Source: Amycolatopsis circi | Lineage (GTDB): Bacteria; Actinomycetota; Actinomycetes; Mycobacteriales; Pseudonocardiaceae | DNA length: 34,850 nt | NCBI RefSeq assembly: GCF_003385235.1 | Contig: NZ_PQIA01000100.1 | Coordinates: 1 to 34,850 of the forward strand | Direction: 5' to 3' | Part shown: positions 22,095 to 30,091 of the stretch, one piece after another | How positions within the stretch are numbered: position 1 is the stretch's first letter | Layout: every line of letters starts with the position of its first letter | Notes under the pieces: model-generated | The model's database searches: none | What the model was told of the DNA's origin: nothing | The model's input: the letters and a program-made list of their open reading frames with translations, nothing else | Program-made: the position numbers and the translations under genes

Positions 22095-23366
22095 TCAGTT
22101 CTTCAGCAACCGGTCCAACGCCCGCGGAACAGCCGCCGCCAGCAAGTCCAACTCCGCCTCTTCCGCCACCAGCGGCGGCGACACCGCCATCCCCTTGCCG
22201 AGCGAGCGCACGATCACGCCCTCCTCAAACAGGAACTTGTGCAACCGGCCGGGCGCGCCCGGGTCCGCCGACAGCAGGTCCGGCGCGAGTTCCACCGCGG
22301 CCAGGAATCCCAGCCCGGCCCGGACTTCCGCCACCGCCGGGTGGCCGACCGCGCCGGAAAGCGCGTCCGCGAGCGGCTTCTCCAACGCCTTGCCGCGCGG
22401 GATGATGTCGTCGCGCTCGTAGATGTCCAGCGTCGCGTTCGCCGCGGCGCAAGCGACCGGGTGCCCGGCGTATGTCGCGCCGTGGCGCAGGATCGGGGCG
22501 CCCGGACTTCCGGTGAAGAACGGCTCCGCCACGTGCGGCGCGACCAGCAGTACGCCCAGCGGAATCGTCCCGCTCGTCACGCCCTTCGCGGTCGTCACTA
22601 GGTCCGGCTGCACCGACCAGCGGTCAATGCCGTACCAGGTGCCGAGCCGTCCCCACGCGCAGATCACGCAGTCCGCGACGAACAGCACCTCGTGCTTGCG
22701 GCAGATCGCCGCCACTTCCTCGATGTAACCGTCCGGCGGCAGCAGCACGCCGCCCGCGCCGATCACCGGTTCGCAGAAGAACGCGGCCACTCGCTCCGGG
22801 CCCACGCGAAGGATCTCCTCCTCCAGCGCCGCCGCGTTGTCATACGGCACCTGGGAGAAATCGGCAGCCGGCGGGCCCCAGCCCTCCGCGTTCGCCGGGA
22901 TTCCGGCCGCGGCGGTGCCGAATCCGTGCGTGCCGTGGTAGCCCTGGGTCCGGCTGATGACGTGGGTCTTGTCCGGGCGTCCAGTGTGGACGAAGTAGGA
23001 CCGCGCGATCTTCACCGCGGTGTCCACCATGTCGCCGCCGCCCGAGCCGAGGAACACCTTCGACCCCGGCACCGGCGCCAGCTCGGACAGCCGCGACGCC
23101 AGCTTCAGCGCCGGCTCGTTCGCGACGCCGCCGAACAGGTTGTACGCGTCGAGTTTCTCCAGCTGCTCAGTGACCGCGCGGGTGATCTCGGGACGGCCGT
23201 GGCCGAGGTTCGAGTACCACAGCGACGCGGACGCGTCGAAGTAGCGACGGCCCGCGTCGTCCCAGACATAGGACCCCTCGCCGCGGGTCACCACGAACCG
23301 GTTCCCGTCGACCGCGCCCATGTCCGCGAACGGGTGCCACAGCGGGTTCGGCTGCTGGTCCGGCAT
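22095..23366 (-). CDS. class III (omega) aminotransferase, PLP-dependent
   Basis: A 423-residue fold-type I enzyme. The PLP lysine is in LVTTAKGVTSGTIPLG, the phosphate-binding stretch is FLGSGGGDMVDTAVKIARSY, and the cofactor Asp is in VLFVADCVICAWGRLGTWYG, where most relatives have DEV and this protein has DCV. HGATYAGHPVACAAANATLD is the usual subunit-interface loop. It would transfer an amino group from an omega- or beta-amine to an alpha-keto acid; the substrate is unknown. ATG 23366 has GAGGAGGAG upstream. It is the last gene of a likely operon with the small gene at 23711 and the MFS transporter, which may import its substrate. Confidence 0.92.
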   Translation of the reverse strand: MPDQQPNPLWHPFADMGAVDGNRFVVTRGEGSYVWDDAGRRYFDASASLWYSNLGHGRPEITRAVTEQLEKLDAYNLFGGVANEPALKLASRLSELAPVPGSKVFLGSGGGDMVDTAVKIARSYFVHTGRPDKTHVISRTQGYHGTHGFGTAAAGIPANAEGWGPPAADFSQVPYDNAAALEEEILRVGPERVAAFFCEPVIGAGGVLLPPDGYIEEVAAICRKHEVLFVADCVICAWGRLGTWYGIDRWSVQPDLVTTAKGVTSGTIPLGVLLVAPHVAEPFFTGSPGAPILRHGATYAGHPVACAAANATLDIYERDDIIPRGKALEKPLADALSGAVGHPAVAEVRAGLGFLAAVELAPDLLSADPGAPGRLHKFLFEEGVIVRSLGKGMAVSPPLVAEEAELDLLAAAVPRALDRLLKN

Positions 23367-23435
23367 TGCTCCTCCTCGGGGTCGGCTCAACCGGCCGGCG
23401 CCGCGGGGAGCGGCGACCGGCCGCCGCCGCCCTTT

Positions 23436-23711
23436 CTACCCGCCCGGCCGGGGATCGGCGAACCGCGACCCCTCGACGCGCGCCATCGCGGAACTCCGCC
23501 GTCCGGTGTCCCGATGGCGATGTCCCCGGCCGGGCAGACCGGGCGCGGACCGCCGCGCCGGGCGGCGGCACGCCAGCTCGCCCTTGTACAGCTCGGCGGT
23601 GCGGACCAGATCGGCGTAAGCCTCGACGTGGATCCGGTTGATCGCGTCGTGCGCGTCGCGGGCGGCCGCGTCGAGCCAAGCGCAGTAGTCGCTTCGGGTC
23701 TGGGTCCGCAT
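23436..23711 (-). CDS. small protein between transporter and aminotransferase
   Basis: A 91-residue protein. A helical N-terminal half (RTQTRSDYCAWLDAAARDAH, DAINRIHVEAYADLVRTAEL, YKGELACRR) is followed by a disordered Arg/Gly/Pro-rich tail. ATG 23711 has a GGGGG-type site and lies 15 bases after the transporter stop, so co-transcription is likely. No family recognised. The tail may be longer than needed, and the helical part is the most trustworthy. Confidence 0.6.
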   Translation of the reverse strand: MRTQTRSDYCAWLDAAARDAHDAINRIHVEAYADLVRTAELYKGELACRRPARRSAPGLPGRGHRHRDTGRRSSAMARVEGSRFADPRPGG

Positions 23712-23725
23712 CGCGCGCCCCCTGC

Positions 23726-25054
23726 TCAGACGTTTTCGACGGTCGTCGCCGGTGCGTTCGCGGGCGCGGAACTCAGCGACACGCCCTTCCGGTCCTTGAC
23801 GAAGAAGCTCGTGACCAGGCCGATCAAGGTCATCACGGCGAGGTAGCCGCCGACCGTGTAAACCGTTCCGGTGCTGGTCTGCAGTGATTCGGCGATGGTC
23901 GGCGCGAAGGCCCCGCCGAGCACCGCGCCGATCGCATACGAGATCGCCGCGCCGCTGTAGCGGACTGTCGTCGGGTACATCTCCGCGTATAGCGCCGATT
24001 GCGGGCCGTAAGTGAGCCCGAGCCCGACCGAGAACAGGAACAGCGCCACCAGAAGCAGTCCGACGTTGGCCGTGTTGACCAGGGCGAAGAACGGGAACAT
24101 CCACACCAACTGGATGAGGAACCCGATCCGGTAGGTGCGGACGCGGCCGATCCGGTCCGCGAGCCAGCCGCCGAGCAGCGTGCTCACCAGCCAGGCGACC
24201 GCGGACAGCATCACCGCGATCAGCACCGTCGAACGGCCGAGATGCAGGGTCTTCGTCGCATACGACTGCACGTACCCGCCGGTGGTCATGTAGCCGACGG
24301 CGTTGTTGGCCGCGAACAGCAGCGCGCCCGCGATGACCAGCTTCCAGTGGTGCCGGAACAACTGCACCAGCGGCATGCTCGACCGCGCCTTCTTCTCGCG
24401 GACCTCCTCGAACACCGGGCTTTCCGCGACCCTGGACCGGATCATCAGGCCGGCGACGATCAGCACGACGCTCAGCAGGAACGGGATCCGCCAGCCCCAC
24501 GCCAGGAACTGCTCCGGCGACGTCAGCGAGGTGACCAGCGCGAGGACGCCGTTGGCCAGCAGCAGTCCGATCGGCACGCCGATCTGCGGGAACGCGCCGT
24601 ACAGCCCGCGCCGCTCGGCGGGTGCGTGCTCGACCGCGAGCAGAGCCGCGCCGCCCCATTCGCCGCCCGCCGAAAGCCCCTGCACGATGCGCAGCAGCAC
24701 CAGGATGATCGGCGCCCACACGCCGATCGACGCGGTGTTCGGCACCAGGCCGATCAGCACCGTCGAGATCCCCATCAGCAGCAGCGTGAGGATCAGCATC
24801 GCGCGCCTGCCGAGCCGGTCGCCGAGATGTCCGGCGATCACCGCGCCGATCGGGCGGAAGAAGAAGCTGATCCCGACCGTCGCGAACGACACGATCAGCG
24901 CGTCCTTGCCGAGCACCGCGAAATACTGCGTCGCGAAGACCAGTCCGGCGCAGATCGCGTAGACGAAGAAGTCGAACCATTCGATAGTCGTGCCGACCAT
25001 GGCCGCCAGTACGACGCGTCGGTGCTCTCTGCTGATCCCGGTCGTGCGCGGCAT
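23726..25054 (-). CDS. MFS transporter, MHS (metabolite:H+ symporter) family
   Basis: A 442-residue, 12-helix transporter. MHS features are VGTTIEWFDFFVYAICAGLV at the start, FFFRPIGAVIAGHLGDRLGR, RIVQGLSAGGEWGGAALLAV and ALYAEMYPTTVRYSGAAISY. The family imports organic acids, shikimate, proline/betaine or similar with protons. ATG 25054 has GGGGAGG 5-6 bases upstream. As first gene of the operon with the aminotransferase it probably brings in the amine or amino acid substrate. Divergent from a GntR gene that probably regulates it. Confidence 0.92.
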   Translation of the reverse strand: MPRTTGISREHRRVVLAAMVGTTIEWFDFFVYAICAGLVFATQYFAVLGKDALIVSFATVGISFFFRPIGAVIAGHLGDRLGRRAMLILTLLLMGISTVLIGLVPNTASIGVWAPIILVLLRIVQGLSAGGEWGGAALLAVEHAPAERRGLYGAFPQIGVPIGLLLANGVLALVTSLTSPEQFLAWGWRIPFLLSVVLIVAGLMIRSRVAESPVFEEVREKKARSSMPLVQLFRHHWKLVIAGALLFAANNAVGYMTTGGYVQSYATKTLHLGRSTVLIAVMLSAVAWLVSTLLGGWLADRIGRVRTYRIGFLIQLVWMFPFFALVNTANVGLLLVALFLFSVGLGLTYGPQSALYAEMYPTTVRYSGAAISYAIGAVLGGAFAPTIAESLQTSTGTVYTVGGYLAVMTLIGLVTSFFVKDRKGVSLSSAPANAPATTVENV

Positions 25055-25303
25055 CGCGCCTCCCCTGCTGACGGTGCTTCAGGACGTGCCAGATCGTATA
25101 TAATCAGTGGCCATCCTCACAAGCCTCAATGTAGTAGCTGAGCAGGGTTTTTGTCTACATTGGTAGGAACTGGCAGCGTGCTCGCGCATTCCAGCCAGCG
25201 ACCGCGTCGGCCAAATGGTATATTATTTAGCACGGCGAACGGACCGGCTACCGTGGCCTGGACACCCCCGCCCCGGCGGGTCTGCGAAGGGGAGGCGACA
25301 GGG
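25055..25303. promoter_or_regulatory. divergent control region of the transporter and GntR genes
   Basis: Two similar AT-rich cores, TCGTATATAATCAG (25094-25107) and TGGTATATTATTTAG (25214-25228), stand out in GC-rich DNA. They resemble FCD-type GntR operators or -10 regions. Between them is an inverted repeat AATGTAG (25128-25134) and CTACATT (25155-25161). The GntR protein probably binds here and controls both directions. Confidence 0.5.
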
Positions 25304-25981
25304 ATGTCCACAACTCACGAGCAGGCCCGCGGGCTCAGCAAGAGCCAGCACACGTACCAGGTGCTGAAGTCCCGGATCACCGCCGGCGAGTACCCGGCCG
25401 GGCACCGGCTCGTCCTGGGTTCGCTGGCCAAGGAATTCGACGTGAGCACGGTCCCGGTGCGAGAGGCGGTGCGGCTGCTGCAGGCCGAGGGGCTGGTGCA
25501 CTTCGAGCGCAACGTCGGCGCGACCGTCGCGGCGATAGACCCGGTCGGCTACGAACACACGATGCAGATGCTCGCGATCGTGGAAAGCGCGGCCACCGCT
25601 CTCGCCGCGCCGCATCTGACGGCGGACGACCTCGCCGAGGCACGCGAACTCAACGACCGGATGCGCGCCAATCTCGACCAGCTCGAACCGGTCGAGTTCA
25701 CCCGGCTCAACCACGAGTTCCACGAGGTGCTCTACACCCGCTGCCCCAACCCCAGCCTGGTCGACCTGGTCAAGAAGGGCTGGGCGCGGCTCGCCACGAT
25801 CCGGGATTCGACGTTCTCGTTCGTGCCCGCCCGCGCGCTCGCCTCGGTCGCCGAACACGACCAGCTGCTCGATCTCATCCAGTCCGGTTCCGGTGCCGAA
25901 TGGATCGAGCACTGCGCGCGGGCGCACCGGTCAGCGACGCTGGACGCGTTCCTCAGCTGGGAAGCTGACTCGCACCACTGA
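25304..25981 (+). CDS. GntR-family regulator with FCD domain
   Basis: A 225-residue protein. The winged helix (SQHTYQVLKSRITAGEYPAG, LGSLAKEFDVSTVPVREAVR, LLQAEGLVHFERNVGATVA) is followed by an all-helical FCD domain carrying Asp/His metal or ligand residues (FTRLNHEFHEVLY, SVAEHDQLLDLI, HCARAHRSATLDAF). ATG 25304 lies downstream of GGGGAGG. FCD regulators sense organic or amino acids. The divergent MFS-aminotransferase operon is the likely target. Confidence 0.92.
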   Translation: MSTTHEQARGLSKSQHTYQVLKSRITAGEYPAGHRLVLGSLAKEFDVSTVPVREAVRLLQAEGLVHFERNVGATVAAIDPVGYEHTMQMLAIVESAATALAAPHLTADDLAEARELNDRMRANLDQLEPVEFTRLNHEFHEVLYTRCPNPSLVDLVKKGWARLATIRDSTFSFVPARALASVAEHDQLLDLIQSGSGAEWIEHCARAHRSATLDAFLSWEADSHH

Positions 25982-26019
25982 CTCCGCCTGACCGACGGGC
26001 CTGGCACGCGACTGCGGAG

Positions 26020-26074
26020 GTCCGTGAAGGGCTCCTTGCGGGAATCTGATTCCCTCAAGGAGCCCTTCACGGAC
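26020..26074. repeat. 55-bp near-perfect palindrome
   Basis: The two 27-base arms around T26047 are complementary at 26 of 27 positions; only 26039/26055 mismatch. The outer part is GTCCGTGAAGGGCTCCTTG and the inner part is GGGAATC-T-GATTCCC. It lies between the convergent GntR and EVE genes, so it would work as a very strong terminator. Its exact symmetry also suggests a mobile palindromic repeat (REP/MITE-like). Confidence 0.9.
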
Positions 26075-26120
26075 ATCTGCGGGCGCAGGGTCTCGTCAAT
26101 GCGGCATTGGGGCGGTGCCG

Positions 26121-26549
26121 TCACGCGGTCAGGCGCGCGTGGATCGTCGCGAAGTCCTGCTGCGGAATGGGAAACAAGCCGCGGCGGAACGGCAAACCCC
26201 AATGCGTGGGGTCAGTGATGAACGACAGCTGCTCGACTAGCGGCTTCGCGTCCACTCGCTGGCAAGCGTGGAACGTGACGGCGAGCCGCCACGGTTGGAA
26301 TTCTTCGCTGACATAGGCCTGATAAGGCTTGTCGCCAGTGATGGTGGCCCACGCGGTGAACTGCCGGACCGGTTTGCCTCCCTGCAAACTCGTACGCGGC
26401 GAATAGAAAATCATCTCGTCGCCCGGACTTGGCTGGCGAAGCCGTTTGCCCGCACCGTGATCCGCTTGCGTGAAGCCGCCCTCGACGGCCGCTTCGACGT
26501 GGTCCAGAGTGACGGTGTTGATCCAGAACCGCTGGTCGGAAGGGGTCAC
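26121..26549 (-). CDS. EVE-domain protein
   Basis: A 142-residue EVE (PUA/YTH-like fold) protein: RFWINTVTLDHVEAAVEGGF, PSPGDEMIFYSPRTSLQGGK, PVRQFTAWATITGDKPYQAY and EEFQPWRLAVTF. EVE domains are thought to bind modified nucleobases in DNA or RNA. It begins at GTG 26549, overlapping the upstream stop by 4 bases, and is the last gene of a VOC-reductase-EVE operon. A role in nucleic-acid modification here is unproven. Confidence 0.85.
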   Translation of the reverse strand: MTPSDQRFWINTVTLDHVEAAVEGGFTQADHGAGKRLRQPSPGDEMIFYSPRTSLQGGKPVRQFTAWATITGDKPYQAYVSEEFQPWRLAVTFHACQRVDAKPLVEQLSFITDPTHWGLPFRRGLFPIPQQDFATIHARLTA

Positions 26550-27403
26550 TTTGCCGTCAACCCTTCGACGAGACCGGTCGTCGGCCTGCCGAGGAGCCGG
26601 GAAAGATCGTCGCCGACGCGGGCGAAAACCCCGGCGGCGATGGTTTCGTCGAGACTGGCCAAGAAACTGACCAGCTCGTCGTCCATTCCCGTTTTGCGGA
26701 GCATCGCCCGCAATTCTTCGGAAGCGACCGGTCGGTAAACGACCTCTCGCTCCAGCACGACGGACATCGCTTCTGCAATGTCGGCGTAGGTGAAATCGGC
26801 GTCGCCGGAGAGGCTGTAAGTGGCATTGTCGTGGCCGTCGGTGGTGACCACGACGGCCAATGCCTCGGCCAGATCCTTCCGGCTGGCCGCCGCGACGACG
26901 GCGTCGCCGGTCGCGGCGGCAAGAACGCCAGTGAAGCGAGGACCGGCCAGCGACTGGGCATAGTTCTCGATGTACCACGTGTTCCGCAGAATCGTGTACG
27001 TCAAGCCGGAAGCGATAAGAGCCTTCTCGGTCGCCCAGTGGTCCGCGTTGATCTCGAACCGATCATCGTCGGCTCGGACTCCGCTGGTGTAGTAAACGTG
27101 CCGGACCTGCGCGTTCTTCGCTGCCTCGATGACTGACTCGTGCTGGGCAAGGCGATTCGGGTCGCGACCCGAGATCAGCACGATGTCCGAGTGCCGGGCG
27201 ACCACTTCCGCGACACTGGCCGAATCCGACAGGTCGACGGCAGCGGTGCGGAACCCGGCGGAAGCGAGTTCTTCAAGGCGCGCTCGGTTCCGTCCGGCCG
27301 CGGTGATCGTTTCGGGACTCCTGCCCCGCAAGACCAGCGCGTCCAGGACGTGCTGGCCGAGTGCTCCGGTAGCCCCGAAAACCAGGGTGCTCGCGTCAGC
27401 CAC
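26546..27403 (-). CDS. NmrA-type NAD(P)H-binding reductase (QorB-like)
   Basis: A 285-residue atypical short-chain dehydrogenase. The dinucleotide loop is STLVFGATGALGQHVLDALV. Other features are VRHVYYTSGVRADDDRFEIN with ADHWATEKALIASGLTYTIL, and RNTWYIENY, as in quinone oxidoreductase QorB. The usual SDR Tyr-Lys pair is not in the standard place, as in NmrA-type proteins. GTG 27403 overlaps the VOC stop by 8 bases. It probably acts with the VOC protein in redox or quinone stress and is controlled by the divergent MarR. Confidence 0.88.
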   Translation of the reverse strand: MADASTLVFGATGALGQHVLDALVLRGRSPETITAAGRNRARLEELASAGFRTAAVDLSDSASVAEVVARHSDIVLISGRDPNRLAQHESVIEAAKNAQVRHVYYTSGVRADDDRFEINADHWATEKALIASGLTYTILRNTWYIENYAQSLAGPRFTGVLAAATGDAVVAAASRKDLAEALAVVVTTDGHDNATYSLSGDADFTYADIAEAMSVVLEREVVYRPVASEELRAMLRKTGMDDELVSFLASLDETIAAGVFARVGDDLSRLLGRPTTGLVEGLTAK

Positions 27404-27764
27404 GGTCGTGGAGGGTGACGTGGTAGCCGTCGGGGTCGGCGAAGGTGAACGTCCGGCCGAAGGGCCCGTCGATCGGCGCGGAGACGATCGGGTGCCCGTC
27501 GGCGGCCAGAGCGTCGTGAATGGCCTGGACGTCGGTGGCGAGCAGCCAGATCGCGGCGCCGATGCCCGGCCGGGAAGCGGCGGCGAGATCGGTGCCGGGA
27601 ACGATGTCACGGAGCGCGAACGCGATCGGCTTCGTCTCGAAGACGACGGCGTGCGGAGGTCCGGCGGGCGAGCGGACGAGGCCGAGGTACCGCTCGTAAA
27701 AAGCCTGCGAGGCGTCCAGGTCGCGGACCTGGAGCGAGAGGAAGTCGGGGCCGATGGCGGGCAC
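27396..27764 (-). CDS. VOC-family (glyoxalase/bleomycin resistance-like) protein
   Basis: A 122-residue protein with two beta-alpha-beta-beta-beta modules: FLSLQVRDLDASQAFYERYL, HAVVFETKPIAFALRD, IWLLATDVQAIHDALAADGH and FGRTFTFADPDGYHVTLHDR. The FxDPDG ending is a family hallmark. It could be a metal-dependent enzyme or a drug-binding protein. GTG 27764 has AAAAGGAG 7 bases upstream. First gene of its operon, with MarR operators directly upstream. Confidence 0.9.
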   Translation of the reverse strand: MPAIGPDFLSLQVRDLDASQAFYERYLGLVRSPAGPPHAVVFETKPIAFALRDIVPGTDLAAASRPGIGAAIWLLATDVQAIHDALAADGHPIVSAPIDGPFGRTFTFADPDGYHVTLHDRG

Positions 27765-27783
27765 GGTATTGCTCCTTTTCTTC

Positions 27784-27829
27784 GTGTCAGGTTTCTGACA
27801 CGCTCCACTGTATGTCAGAATCCTGACAT
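27784..27829. promoter_or_regulatory. two MarR operators between VOC operon and marR
   Basis: Two 18-bp palindromes with 7-base arms: GTGTCAG-GTTT-CTGACAC (27784-27801) and ATGTCAG-AATC-CTGACAT (27812-27829). Their centres are 28 bases apart. The second covers the MarR start codon. They should let the MarR repress both itself and the VOC operon. Confidence 0.85.
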
Positions 27830-28277
27830 GAGTCAAGACGGCGGCGGTGTCGACCTGAACAAGTCACTGGGCTACCTGCTGAAAGAGACGTCGAGCGCGC
27901 TGCGGGCAGCGATGGAGGAGGTACTGCGGCCGCTTGGGATGACCGTGACGCATTACTCGTGCCTCGAACTGCTGGCGCAACGGCCGGGCCTGTCGAATTC
28001 CGAACTCGCCCGGGGAACGTTCGTCACCCGGCAATCGATGAACGTACTGCTCCAAGCCCTGGAGCGAGACGGCTACGTGACCAGGCCCGCGGAGGCTCCG
28101 GTCGGGAAAGCGCTTCCCACCCGGCTCACGCCGCGCGGACGGCGGAGCCTGGAGAAAGCGAGCGCGGCGGTCCGGTCCGTCGAGGTCAGGATGCTGGCCG
28201 GACTGACCGAAACCGAACAGGCAGCCGCGTTCCGGATCCTGCAGAGCATGGCCCGGTCCCTACGCGGCGATGCCTAG
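27828..28277 (+). CDS. MarR-family regulator of the VOC-reductase-EVE operon
   Basis: A 149-residue winged-helix protein: MTVTHYSCLELLAQRPGLSN, SELARGTFVTRQSMNVLLQA (recognition helix), LERDGYVTRPAEAPVGKALP (wing). ATG 27828 lies within the second operator and has no ribosome site, so transcription may start at or near the ATG. It is divergent from the VOC operon. Its stop overlaps the convergent ThDP enzyme gene by 4 bases. Confidence 0.9.
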   Translation: MSQDGGGVDLNKSLGYLLKETSSALRAAMEEVLRPLGMTVTHYSCLELLAQRPGLSNSELARGTFVTRQSMNVLLQALERDGYVTRPAEAPVGKALPTRLTPRGRRSLEKASAAVRSVEVRMLAGLTETEQAAAFRILQSMARSLRGDA

Positions 28278-29920
28278 CTGCGCGGTTTCCGGTACCACCG
28301 CGGCGAAGTGTTGAGCGGCGGCTTCAGCTTCGCGCGCACCACCAGCACGTTCGGCTCGTCCGATTCCACGAATTCGCTCAACAGCCGGCGAAACGCGCGG
28401 CCGAAGCCGGACACCCGGTCCGCGTGCACGCCGAACGAACGGGCCAGTCCGACGAAATCCGGGCTGTCCCAGTCGACTCCGCGGTGCGGCAGGCCTTCCT
28501 GGTCCTGGTCGAAACGCAGCATGCCGTAGCCGCCGTCGTCCACCACCACGACCGTCACCGGCAGCTGTTCCTCGGCAAGCGTCGCCAAATCCCCTACCGC
28601 GTAAAGGAAACCGCCGTCGCCGGTGACGCACAGGACGCGTCCGCCGCCAGCCGCCTCGGCCGCCGCGCCCGCGCCGAGCGACGCCGGGAAGCCGTAGCCG
28701 AGCGTGCCCCAGCCCATCGGGTACGCCAGCCGCCGCGGCGCGCGGACCCGGTGGAAGCCGCCGATCCAGTACCCGGCGACGCACATGTCCGTGACGATCG
28801 TTCCGTCCGCCGGGAGCACTTCCTCCAAAGTGGACAGAAAGTCGGCGGCCTGCGGTTCCTCGTCGCGGATGCGCCTGCGCACCCGGCGGCCGATGCCGGC
28901 CAGCCGCGCGGTCAGCTCGTCCAGACCAGGCCGCGTTTCCAGATGCAGGGATTCGACGACCCGGCGGGCATCGCCGACCAGCGTGACGTCCGGGCGGTAG
29001 TTCTTCGCCGCGTCACCAGCGTCGACGTTGATCGCGATCAGCTTCGGCGGCGCGGGCATCTGCCAGTTCTGCGTCATCAGGCCGTCGAAGTCGGTGCCGA
29101 TCGCGAGCACCACGTCGGCCTCGTCCCACAGCTGCCCGACCTCCGGCGCGTGCACCGGATTCGGGGCCAGGCAAGGATGATCGAGCGGAAGCAGACCGCG
29201 CGCGCCGAACGTGGTGAGCACTGGAGCGGCCAGCCGCTGCGCGAGATTCCCGATCGCTTCCCCGGCTTCGGAACGCAGCGCGCCGCCGCCCGCCCAGATC
29301 AGCGGACGGCGCGCGGACGCCAGCAGTTCGGCCGCGCGAGGCAGGTCCGGTAGGTCGAGCACACGTTCGGCGGGCGGCGCGGGCGGTTCGCGCGGCGGAG
29401 TGGTTTCGCGGAGGAAATCGGTCGGAATGCCCAAATACACCGGGCCGCTTTGCGGCATCAGCGCGAGCCGGGCGGCACGGTGCAGCGTCGTGCCGATTTG
29501 ATCCGCGCGGTGCACGGTGAACCCGGCCTTGGTCACCGGCGCGAACATCGCCTGCTGGTCGGAAGTTTCGTGCAGCACCCCGCGCACGACCCCCGGACGG
29601 CGCAGCGTCGACGGAATGTCCGTGGCGATCACCAGCACCGGAGCCGCGGAGGCCATCGCTTCGCCGACCGCGCCGAGCGTGTTCGCCGCGCCGGGGCCGG
29701 TGGTCACGAGCGCGACGCCGAGTTTTCCCGTCCTGCGCGCATAACCGTCGGCGGCGTAACCCGCGGTCTGTTCGTGCCGGACGTTGACGAGCCGGATCCC
29801 GGTGCCCGCCAACGCCTCCCACAGCGGCAGGTTGTGGACGCCAGGCAGGCCGAACACCACCTCGGTCCCGAGAGCCGTGAGCGCGTCCCCCAGCTGCTGA
29901 GCTCCAGTCCGTCCTGCCAC
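28274..29920 (-). CDS. thiamine diphosphate-dependent enzyme (acetolactate synthase-like)
   Basis: A 548-residue enzyme with the three ThDP domains: an N-terminal Pyr domain with the catalytic Glu in VRHEQTAGYAADGYARRTG, a middle domain (LIWAGGGALRSEAGEAIGNL), and a C-terminal PP domain with GDGGFLYAVGDLATLAEEQL. The end of the ThDP motif, normally NN, reads VVVDDGGYG here. It could carboligate or decarboxylate 2-keto acids. It lacks the small regulatory subunit of true acetolactate synthase nearby, so it is probably not the biosynthetic IlvB. Leaderless: TACCAT lies 7 bases upstream of GTG 29920. Confidence 0.87.
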   Translation of the reverse strand: MAGRTGAQQLGDALTALGTEVVFGLPGVHNLPLWEALAGTGIRLVNVRHEQTAGYAADGYARRTGKLGVALVTTGPGAANTLGAVGEAMASAAPVLVIATDIPSTLRRPGVVRGVLHETSDQQAMFAPVTKAGFTVHRADQIGTTLHRAARLALMPQSGPVYLGIPTDFLRETTPPREPPAPPAERVLDLPDLPRAAELLASARRPLIWAGGGALRSEAGEAIGNLAQRLAAPVLTTFGARGLLPLDHPCLAPNPVHAPEVGQLWDEADVVLAIGTDFDGLMTQNWQMPAPPKLIAINVDAGDAAKNYRPDVTLVGDARRVVESLHLETRPGLDELTARLAGIGRRVRRRIRDEEPQAADFLSTLEEVLPADGTIVTDMCVAGYWIGGFHRVRAPRRLAYPMGWGTLGYGFPASLGAGAAAEAAGGGRVLCVTGDGGFLYAVGDLATLAEEQLPVTVVVVDDGGYGMLRFDQDQEGLPHRGVDWDSPDFVGLARSFGVHADRVSGFGRAFRRLLSEFVESDEPNVLVVRAKLKPPLNTSPRWYRKPRS

Positions 29921-30091
29921 GCCAGCGATGGTATCCGCCTCGCGTAAGCAGCTGCAGACACGTCACCGGACAGGGTTTGTCATCGGCTGTCCCCCACCTG
30001 GCCGCGAGATCTGAGACACCGCCTTTTTCGTGCGTACACTCCGGGGGCCGGGGACGCCGAGGTCCCCATGGCGGCGGAAAGGGGTGGCGCA

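Larger units (their letters stand above)
21695..22230. repeat. diverged tandem duplication of a gene-gene junction
   Basis: Copy A (21695-21950) and copy B (21952-22230) each contain, in order, the 3' end of the secreted-protein gene, the terminator hairpin, and the 3' end of the aminotransferase gene on the other strand. The period is 257 bases at the left edge. Copy A lacks 33 bases of the aminotransferase end between GTCCAAC repeats; copy B lacks 9 bases of the acidic codons. Many differences are at third codon positions. The copies meet at 21950-21956, where the two genes share microhomology. Confidence 0.95.

Noticed and set aside
26126..26540. EVE gene read as a defence island member together with the retron
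   Set aside because: It is 16 kb from the RT and is coupled to metabolic genes; nothing in the sequence links the two.
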